DNA of 64,000 nt from CAVQBC01 sp963710665 (lineage in GTDB: Bacteria > Actinomycetota > Thermoleophilia > Solirubrobacterales > Solirubrobacteraceae), in contig CAVQBC010000001.1 of NCBI GenBank assembly GCA_963710665.1, positions 72,960-136,959 of the forward strand. The letters are read 5' to 3'. Below, piece by piece: positions 45,504 to 51,602 of this stretch. The position numbers and the translations under genes were made by a program. The number at the start of each line of letters is the position of its first letter. Position 1 is the stretch's first letter. The notes under the pieces were generated by a model. That model worked only from the letters and a program-made list of their open reading frames with translations, was not told the origin of the DNA and did not search any database.

Positions 45504-46040
45504 ATGGACCACTACGTCTTCGGCTACGGGTCGCTGGCCGGGCCGCGCGAGGACGCCTACGTCACCGAGCTGCGCGACGCCGTGCGGGTGTGGGGCGTGG
45601 CGATGGACAACCGGCGCGACCTGCCGGGCTACAAGTACTACGTGCTCGCCGGCACGGACGAGCGCCCCGACGTCTGCGTGACGTTTCTCGACCTCGCCGA
45701 CCGGCCCGGCGGCACGGTGAACGGGGTGTGCCGCAAGGTTGGCGCCGAAACGCTCGCCGGCCTCGACCGGCGCGAGCGCAACTACGCGCGCGTCGATGTC
45801 AGCGAGCGGGTCGGCGTCGCGCATGGGCAGGTCTGGGCCTACGCCGGCCTCGCCGAGAGCCGGGAGCGGCTGCGCGCCGCGCGCGCCGCGGGCAGAGCGG
45901 TGATCGCGCGCGGCTACCACGACGCGGTGCTGCGCGGTTTCGAGGCGCTCGGCGGCGCCGAGCTCGACCGCTTCCGCGACTCGACCGAGGAGCCCGACGG
46001 GCTGCCCCTGCTGGCCCTCGAGCGGGTGGATCTTCCCTAG
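45504..46040 (+). CDS. Gamma-glutamylcyclotransferase-like protein
   Basis: 178-aa protein with the N-terminal FGYGSLAGPRED pattern (YGSL substrate loop) of the gamma-glutamylcyclotransferase/AIG2-like fold, and GTVNGVCRKVGAETLAGLDRRERNY in the middle, where the catalytic Glu of the fold usually lies. Family members cleave gamma-glutamyl amides or amines to 5-oxoproline. It occupies the position between map and rpmJ normally held by infA. ATG 45504 fits the family start; only a weak purine tract precedes it, so it may be read with map. Confidence 0.72.
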   Translation: MDHYVFGYGSLAGPREDAYVTELRDAVRVWGVAMDNRRDLPGYKYYVLAGTDERPDVCVTFLDLADRPGGTVNGVCRKVGAETLAGLDRRERNYARVDVSERVGVAHGQVWAYAGLAESRERLRAARAAGRAVIARGYHDAVLRGFEALGGAELDRFRDSTEEPDGLPLLALERVDLP

Positions 46041-46253
46041 GCGGGGCGACGCGTCTCGGGGGCCCCGGGACCCCGCTCCGCGGGGCCGGACGCGGACGCG
46101 CGGCCCATCGGGCGGGACCGGCCCCTTTGCTATATTGCGCGGTCGCGCTCTGGGCCCGTAGGACTCCGGGCGCGGTACCCGCTTCCGCGGGATGGTAGCG
46201 GCGACCGCAACGGTCGCCAGAGCCAGCCCGCCTGGACTATCGCTGAAGGGATC
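46041..46253 (+). promoter_or_regulatory. rpmJ upstream region: extended -10 and leader hairpin; infA absent
   Basis: No infA-like frame is present in these 213 bases. GC hairpins near 46061-46087 may end the map transcript. TGC-TATATT (46128-46136) is the best extended -10 in the window and predicts a leader of about 110 nt. The leader includes a perfect 8-bp hairpin (GGCGACCG 46200-46207, CGGTCGCC 46211-46218). The alpha operon thus seems to have its own promoter and possibly a feedback leader. Confidence 0.6.
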
Positions 46254-46367
46254 ATGAAGGTACGACCGTCGGTCAAGCCGATGTGCGAGAAGTGCAAGAT
46301 CATCCGGCGCAACCGCCGGATTCTCGTGATCTGCCAGAACCCGCGTCACAAGCAGCGTCAGGGGTAG
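46254..46367 (+). CDS. rpmJ: 50S ribosomal protein L36, zinc-binding
   Basis: 37-aa bL36: KVRPSVKPMCEKCKIIRRNR then RILVICQNPRHKQRQG. The zinc ligands (two Cys in CEKC, Cys in ICQNPRH, and His) are intact. ATG 46254 with GAAGGG six bases upstream. Starts the alpha operon; rpsM follows after seven bases. Confidence 0.97.
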   Translation: MKVRPSVKPMCEKCKIIRRNRRILVICQNPRHKQRQG

Positions 46368-46374
46368 AACAGCT

Positions 46375-46758
46375 TTGGCACGAATCGCAGGCGTCAACAT
46401 CCCGCTCAACAAGCGCGTCGAGATCGGTCTGACCTACATCTACGGGATCGGCCGCTCGAACTCCAACCAGCTCCTGGCCGAGCTGGGGATCAGCCCGGAC
46501 ACCTACGTCCGCGACCTCACCGAGGACGAGATCGCCCGCCTGCGGGACCAGATCGACCGTGAGTACATGGTCGAGGGCGATCTGCGGCGCGAGCGCTCCC
46601 AGGCCGTCAAGCGCCTGATGGAGATCGGCTGCTACCGCGGGATCCGCCACCGCCGCGGCCTGCCGGTCCGCGGCCAGAACACGAAGACCAACGCGCGCAC
46701 GCGCAAGGGCCCCAAGCGCATGCAGGTCGCGGGCAAGAAGAAGGCGGCGAAGAAGTAG
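46375..46758 (+). CDS. rpsM: 30S ribosomal protein S13
   Basis: 127-aa uS13 of the 30S head, contacting the P-site tRNA and L5. ARIAGVNIPLNKRVEIGLTY, GIGRSNSNQLLAELGI, and CYRGIRHRRGLPVRGQNTKT are conserved; the tail is Lys-rich (AGKKKAAKK). The start is a rare TTG at 46375, supported by the family N-terminus; rpsK follows immediately. Confidence 0.97.
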   Translation: MARIAGVNIPLNKRVEIGLTYIYGIGRSNSNQLLAELGISPDTYVRDLTEDEIARLRDQIDREYMVEGDLRRERSQAVKRLMEIGCYRGIRHRRGLPVRGQNTKTNARTRKGPKRMQVAGKKKAAKK

Positions 46759-47154
46759 GTGCCTGCCCCGAAGCGCCCCGCGCGCGGCCGCCGCAAGGTC
46801 AAGAAGAACATCCCGATCGGCCAGGCGCACATCAAGACGTCGTTCAACAACACGATCGTCGCGCTGACCGACCGCGAGGGCAACGTCATCGCCTGGGAGT
46901 CCGCCGGCGGCGCCGGCTTCAAGGGCTCGCGCAAGTCGACCCCGTTCGCCGCGCAGGTCACGGCCGACGCGGCCGCCCGCAAGGGCATCGAGCAGGGCAT
47001 GCAGAAGGTCGAGGTCTTCGTCAAGGGCCCGGGCTCGGGCCGGGAGACCGCGATCCGCTCGCTGCAGGCCGCCGGGCTCGAGGTCACGGGCGTCAAGGAC
47101 GTCACCCCGCAGGCACACAACGGCTGCCGCCCCCGGAAGCGGCGGAGGGTCTGA
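46759..47154 (+). CDS. rpsK: 30S ribosomal protein S11
   Basis: 131-aa uS11 on the platform near the E site. KKNIPIGQAHIKTSFNNTIV, WESAGGAGFKGSRKSTPFAAQ, and VTPQAHNGCRPRKRRRV are conserved. The GTG start follows the rpsM stop with no gap. Confidence 0.97.
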   Translation: MPAPKRPARGRRKVKKNIPIGQAHIKTSFNNTIVALTDREGNVIAWESAGGAGFKGSRKSTPFAAQVTADAAARKGIEQGMQKVEVFVKGPGSGRETAIRSLQAAGLEVTGVKDVTPQAHNGCRPRKRRRV

Positions 47155-47161
47155 ACACCGC

Positions 47162-47782
47162 ATGGCACGCGACACCTCTCCCCAGTGCAAGCAGTGCCGC
47201 CGTGAGGGCCAGAAGCTGTTCCTCAAGGGCGAGCGCTGCCTGACCGACAAGTGCGGCGTCGAGCGCCGCAGCTACCCGCCGGGCGATCACGGCCGTGGCC
47301 GCCAGAAGCAGTCCGAGTATCGGGTCCAGCTGCGCGAGAAGCAGAAGGCCCGCCGCTACTACGGCGTGCTCGAGAAGCAGTTCCGCGGCTACTACAACAA
47401 GGCCTCGCGGCAGCCGGGCATCACCGGCGAGAACCTGCTGCGGATCCTCGAGTGCCGCTTCGACAACGTCCTCGTACGCCTCGGCTTCGCCGCCTCGCGG
47501 CGCCAGGCCCGCCAGCTGATCCGCCACGGTCACTGGACGGTCAACGGGCGGCGCGTCGACATCCCGAGCTACCAGGTGCGCGACTCGGACATCATCGCGG
47601 TGAAGGCGTCCTCGGACGCCCAGCAGGTGATCCGCGACGCCACCGAGCTCGTCGCGCAGGTCCCCGCCTGGCTGCAGGCCGATCACGACGCGCTGACGGC
47701 GAAGGTGCTCCGCAAGCCCGAGCGCAAGGAGATCGCCGCGCCGGTGCAGGAGCAGCTCATCGTCGAGCTGTACTCGAAGTAA
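47162..47782 (+). CDS. rpsD: 30S ribosomal protein S4, zinc-binding form
   Basis: 206-aa uS4, a 16S 5'-domain assembly initiator. Cys 9, 12, 26 and 31 form the zinc site of C+ S4 proteins. FDNVLVRLGFAASRRQARQL and RHGHWTVNGRRVDIPSYQVR form the S4 RNA-binding domain. Seven bases after rpsK; a 113-bp gap with a possible hairpin precedes rpoA. Confidence 0.97.
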   Translation: MARDTSPQCKQCRREGQKLFLKGERCLTDKCGVERRSYPPGDHGRGRQKQSEYRVQLREKQKARRYYGVLEKQFRGYYNKASRQPGITGENLLRILECRFDNVLVRLGFAASRRQARQLIRHGHWTVNGRRVDIPSYQVRDSDIIAVKASSDAQQVIRDATELVAQVPAWLQADHDALTAKVLRKPERKEIAAPVQEQLIVELYSK

Positions 47783-47895
47783 CCCGACTTGATCCTCCGG
47801 TGCCCGCTTGAGTGGTGGGCGGGGACCGGGGCACCCAGCCGCCGCTCCCCGTTCTTGGCGGCTCCGCACCACCCCCCACGAAGACTAGGACCCTG

Positions 47896-48885
47896 ATGCT
47901 CGACTTTCAGATCCCCCGAATCACCGCCGAGACGGTCGAGGACAACCGAGGCTCGTTCACCGTCGAGCCGCTCGATCGCGGCTTCGGCTACACGTTCGGC
48001 AACTCGCTGAGGCGGGTGCTCCTCGCCTCGCTGGCCGGCGCGGCGGTGACGTCCGTGCGCATCGAGGGGGTTGCCCACGAGTTCTCGACCATCAAGGGCG
48101 TCGCCGAGGACGTCACCGACATCGTGCTCAACCTCAAGGGCATCGTATGCCGGATGCACTCGGACGCCACGGAGGTCGAGGCGCCGCTCGTCGTCACCGG
48201 GCCGGGTGAGATCACCGCGCGGGACATCGACCTCCCCTCCGGCGTCGAGATCCTCAACCCGGACGCGCACATCGCGACGCTCGAGAAGAAGACCAAGCTC
48301 GAGCTCTACCTGACCATCGGCCGCGGGCGCGGCTACCGCCCGGCGGAGGAGAACAAGTCCCCCGACCAGCCGATCGGCGTCATCCCCATCGACTCGATCT
48401 TCTCGCCGGTGCGGCGCGTCGCCTACCAGGTGGAGCAGGCCCGCGTCGGCCAGCGCACCGACTTCGACAAGCTCACGCTCGACATCGAGACCGACGGCTC
48501 GATCGACCCGCAGGCCGCGCTGCGCGAGGCCGCGGAGATCCTGATCTCCTCGCTGTCGATCTTCACCGACGAGGACCGCATCGAGGAGCTGCGCGCGGGT
48601 CCCGGCGGCGTCGGCGCGCTCGACACCGGCAACGGCGCCGGCGCGGCGCTCACCGGCCCCGGCGGCCGTGGCGGCGGCGGGCCCATGGACGACATCCTCA
48701 TCGAGGAGCTCGAGCTCGGCGTCCGTTCGTACAACTGCCTCAAGCGGGCGGGGATCCAGACGGTCGGCGACCTCATCTCGAAGTCCGAGGGCGAGCTCGC
48801 GGCGATCCCCAACTTCGGCAAGAAGTCGATCGACGAGGTGATCGAGACCCTGTCCCAGCGCGGCCTCACGCTGCGGACCGACTAG
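47896..48885 (+). CDS. rpoA: RNA polymerase alpha subunit
   Basis: 329-aa alpha subunit: N-terminal dimerisation domain (GFGYTFGNSLRRVLLASLAG and FSTIKGVAEDVTDIVLNLKG) and C-terminal DNA/activator-binding domain (IEELELGVRSYNCLKRAGIQ, FGKKSIDEVIETL). The linker is longer and Gly-rich (TGNGAGAALTGPGGRGGGG). ATG 47896 is the conserved start (MLDFQIPRI), with AGGA upstream; a frame open from 47812 is only leader. Confidence 0.98.
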   Translation: MLDFQIPRITAETVEDNRGSFTVEPLDRGFGYTFGNSLRRVLLASLAGAAVTSVRIEGVAHEFSTIKGVAEDVTDIVLNLKGIVCRMHSDATEVEAPLVVTGPGEITARDIDLPSGVEILNPDAHIATLEKKTKLELYLTIGRGRGYRPAEENKSPDQPIGVIPIDSIFSPVRRVAYQVEQARVGQRTDFDKLTLDIETDGSIDPQAALREAAEILISSLSIFTDEDRIEELRAGPGGVGALDTGNGAGAALTGPGGRGGGGPMDDILIEELELGVRSYNCLKRAGIQTVGDLISKSEGELAAIPNFGKKSIDEVIETLSQRGLTLRTD

Positions 48886-48903
48886 GATTCCCCGCTCGAC
48901 GCC

Positions 48904-49260
48904 ATGCGCCACCAGAAGTCCCGCCACAAGCTCTCCCGCACGTCCGCGCATCGCAAGGCGCTGCTGGCGAACCTGTGCATCGAGGTGATCGACCACGAGC
49001 GCATCCGGACCACCCAGGCCAAGGCCAAGGCGGTCAAGCCCGAGCTCGAGAAGCTGATCACGCTCGCCAAGCGGGGCGACCTGCACGCGCGGCGCCAGGC
49101 GATCTCGACCCTGCAGCACCCGCAGAAGGCCGTGATCTACAAGCTGTTCGACGAGATCGCGCCGCGCTACTCGGAGCGTCCCGGCGGCTACACGCGCATC
49201 CTCAAGCTGGGGCCGCGCGCGTCGGACTCCACCGAGATGGTCTACCTCGAGCTGGTCTGA
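48904..49260 (+). CDS. rplQ: 50S ribosomal protein L17
   Basis: 118-aa bL17. MRHQKSRHKLSRTSAHRKAL, EVIDHERIRTTQAKAKAVKP, and GGYTRILKLGPRASDSTEMV are canonical. 18 bases after rpoA and 23 bases before truA. Confidence 0.97.
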   Translation: MRHQKSRHKLSRTSAHRKALLANLCIEVIDHERIRTTQAKAKAVKPELEKLITLAKRGDLHARRQAISTLQHPQKAVIYKLFDEIAPRYSERPGGYTRILKLGPRASDSTEMVYLELV

Positions 49261-49283
49261 GCGCGGAGCGGCGCGCGCCCGCC

Positions 49284-50069
49284 ATGGGCGTGGCGAAGCT
49301 GACCCTCGAGTACGACGGCGGGCCGTTCGCCGGCTGGGCGGCCCAGCCCGGGCTGCGGACCGTGTCCGGCGAGCTGCAGCGGGCGCTCGAGACGGTGCTG
49401 CGCCGGCCGGTCGAGCTGACCGTGGCGGGCCGCACGGACCGCGGCGTGCACGCGCTCGGGCAGGTCGTGAGCTATCCGGGGGAGCCGCCGTCGCTGCGGT
49501 CGGTCAACGCGCTGCTCGGCGACGAGGTGGCGGTGATCGCGGCCGAGGAGGCGCCCGACGGCTTCTCGGCGCGCCACGACGCCGTCAGCCGCACCTACCT
49601 CTACCGGATCCACACGCGGTCACTGCCGTCGCCGTTCGAGCGGGGCCGCGCGCTGTGGTGGCCGCACCGGGTCGACGAGGCGGCGCTCGCGGCCTGCGCG
49701 GACGCCCTGGCGGGGACGCACGACTTCACGGCCTTCACGCCCACGGAGAGCTACCACCGGCGCTTCGAGCGCGACGTGCTCGCGGCCGGCTGGGAGCGCG
49801 CCGGCGACGTGCTCGAGTTCCGGATCGAGGCCGACACGTTCATGCGCCACATGAACCGCGTGCTGGTGGGGACGATGCTCGAGGTGGCGTCCGGCCGGCG
49901 GGCGGTCGAGGACTTCCGGCGCCTGCTGGACGGGCGCCCGCGCGCGGAGGCGGGCGAGACGGCGCCCGCGCACGGGCTCTACCTCGCGGCCGTCCGCTAC
50001 GAGGACGCGCCGAGGCGGCGCAGCACCAGCGCCTCGCGGACGTCGAGGGCGCCGCGCACGAGCATGTAG
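49284..50069 (+). CDS. truA: tRNA pseudouridine(38-40) synthase
   Basis: 261-aa TruA-type synthase modifying positions 38-40 of tRNA anticodon arms. The catalytic Asp is in AGRTDRGVHALGQV; LEYDGGPFAGWAAQPG begins the protein; ISRTYLYRI-like SRTYLYRIHTR and FMRHMNRVLVGTMLEVASG are conserved. The usual family end is near VRYED; the last 20 residues (RRRSTSASRTSRAPRTS) lie antisense to the HdeD-like gene and are likely not important. ATG 49284; GTG 49290 is possible. Confidence 0.94.
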   Translation: MGVAKLTLEYDGGPFAGWAAQPGLRTVSGELQRALETVLRRPVELTVAGRTDRGVHALGQVVSYPGEPPSLRSVNALLGDEVAVIAAEEAPDGFSARHDAVSRTYLYRIHTRSLPSPFERGRALWWPHRVDEAALAACADALAGTHDFTAFTPTESYHRRFERDVLAAGWERAGDVLEFRIEADTFMRHMNRVLVGTMLEVASGRRAVEDFRRLLDGRPRAEAGETAPAHGLYLAAVRYEDAPRRRSTSASRTSRAPRTSM

Positions 50070-50617
50070 CCGCCGATCACCAGGGCCAGGGCGGTCAGCC
50101 CGATCCCCGGCGGAGGCCACGACACGGCGACGACGCCGGCCACCACGTCGAGCAGGGCGACGGCGACGGTCAAGGGCCGCGCGGCGCGGCGCATCGAGGT
50201 CGTGAGCCCCAGCAGGCCGACCACGAGGAGGTAGACGCCGAACCCCAGCGCGACCCCGGTCTCGCCCTCGCCCGGTTGTGAGAGCACGACGAGCCCGGCG
50301 GCGAGCGCGCCGATGCCGAGCGCGATCTGCAGCGGGGCGTCGTCTGGGTGCTGCGCCCGGATCGCGAGCGCCCCCCAGATCCGCAGCACGCCGAGCAGCA
50401 GGAGGTAGGCGCCGGCCAGCGCGGCGACGAGCCCGAGCGTCCGGCCGGGGAACGCGAACAGCACCAGCCCGAGGACGATCCCGACCGCGCCGAGCGTCAT
50501 CGGGATCCAGGCGACCGACGGAGTGAGGCGTGCGAGCCCGGCGCCGTAGAGGGGCTCCGTGGTCCCGGGGGCAGGGGCGACGGCGTCGTCCGCGGTGGCT
50601 CCGTGGTGCTCGCTCAT
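49997..50617 (-). CDS. HdeD-family multi-pass membrane protein
   Basis: 206 aa with six hydrophobic segments in pairs, beginning SVAWIPMTLGAVGIVLGLVLFAFPG, typical of the DUF308/HdeD family (acid-stress membrane protein in enterics; function otherwise unknown). GIGLTALALVIGGYMLVRGALDV near the C-terminus repeats the pattern. Start ATG 50617 is preceded by CAGGAT seven bases upstream. Its last 73 bases overlap truA on the other strand. Confidence 0.82.
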   Translation of the reverse strand: MSEHHGATADDAVAPAPGTTEPLYGAGLARLTPSVAWIPMTLGAVGIVLGLVLFAFPGRTLGLVAALAGAYLLLLGVLRIWGALAIRAQHPDDAPLQIALGIGALAAGLVVLSQPGEGETGVALGFGVYLLVVGLLGLTTSMRRAARPLTVAVALLDVVAGVVAVSWPPPGIGLTALALVIGGYMLVRGALDVREALVLRRLGASS

Positions 50618-50624
50618 GACGGTG

Positions 50625-50630
50625 ATCCTG
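50625..50630 (-). promoter_or_regulatory. CAGGAT -10-like element for the HdeD-like gene
   Basis: Minus-strand CAGGAT with a seven-base gap to ATG 50617; leaderless-type arrangement. Confidence 0.35.
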
Positions 50631-50724
50631 TCAGACCGGCCGGGTGTCGGTCTCCCACCGGATGGCGGGTACCAGGCCCGGGTCGCCCGGGAGCCCTGCT
50701 GCGGCGGGCTCCCGGGCGGGCCCC

Positions 50725-50730
50725 TATCCT
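50725..50730 (+). promoter_or_regulatory. TATCCT -10 element for surE
   Basis: TATCCT ten bases before ATG 50741, without a Shine-Dalgarno sequence. Confidence 0.4.
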
Positions 50731-50740
50731 CAAGCTCCTG

Positions 50741-51559
50741 ATGGTGCGCGTTCTGCTGACCAACGACGACGGGATCGGGGCCTCCGGGCTGCAGGCGCTG
50801 CGCCGCGCGCTGCTCGACGTCTCGGACGTCGAGCTGGCGGTGATCGCGCCGGACTCCAACCGCTCGGCCACCGCGCGCTCGATCACCACGCGCCGGCCGC
50901 TGTCGGTGACCGAGCTGACCTTCGAGGACGGCACGCTCGGGTACGCCTGCGACGGCACGCCCGTCGACTGCGTCAAGTTCGCCACGCTGGGGCTGATCGA
51001 GGGCTTCGAGCCCGACGTCATCGTGTCGGGCATCAACCACGGCTCGAACCTCGGCGACGACATCACCTACTCCGGCACCGTCGCGGCGGCCCTCGAGGGC
51101 GTGGTGCTCGGGATGCCGGGGATCGCGGTCTCCCAGCAGTCGGCGGCGCGCGAGATGGACTTCCGCCTCGGCGAGGCCTTCGACTTCGAGGCGGCCGCGG
51201 CGTTCACCGCGCGGCTGGTCTCGGAGCTCGACGACGTGCCGCTGCCGTCGGGGACGCTGCTCAACATCAACGTCCCGGCGGGCGACCCCGACGGCGTCGA
51301 GGTGACCCGCCTCGGCAAGCGCATCTACCGCGACGAGCTGATGCTGCTCGAGGAGGACTCGGGCCGCCGCCGCTACCGGATCTACGGCGACCAGCCCAGC
51401 TACGAGCACGAGGCGGGCACCGACCTCGCGGCCGTGGCGGAGGGTCGCGTCGCGGTCACGCCGCTGCACTTCGACCTCACCGCCGAGCACGGTCTGGAGA
51501 ACCTGCGCGCCTACGACCTCGCGCGGCTGCTGCTGCCGGCCGCTCAGGAGCTGGAATGA
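50741..51559 (+). CDS. surE: 5'/3'-nucleotidase SurE
   Basis: 272-aa SurE phosphatase acting on nucleoside monophosphates. Metal ligands: the Asp pair in LLTNDDGIGASGL, Ser in DSNRSATARSIT and Asn in VSGINHGSNLGDDITYSGTV (given here within 20 residues). ATG 50741 is the conserved start. The C-terminus PLHFDLTAEHGLENL is typical. It is 43 bases before ligA and may be co-transcribed with it. Confidence 0.95.
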   Translation: MVRVLLTNDDGIGASGLQALRRALLDVSDVELAVIAPDSNRSATARSITTRRPLSVTELTFEDGTLGYACDGTPVDCVKFATLGLIEGFEPDVIVSGINHGSNLGDDITYSGTVAAALEGVVLGMPGIAVSQQSAAREMDFRLGEAFDFEAAAAFTARLVSELDDVPLPSGTLLNINVPAGDPDGVEVTRLGKRIYRDELMLLEEDSGRRRYRIYGDQPSYEHEAGTDLAAVAEGRVAVTPLHFDLTAEHGLENLRAYDLARLLLPAAQELE

Positions 51560-51602
51560 ACGCACGTCTCGGCTCGACATCGACGGTGGCGCCGCCGCGC
51601 GC

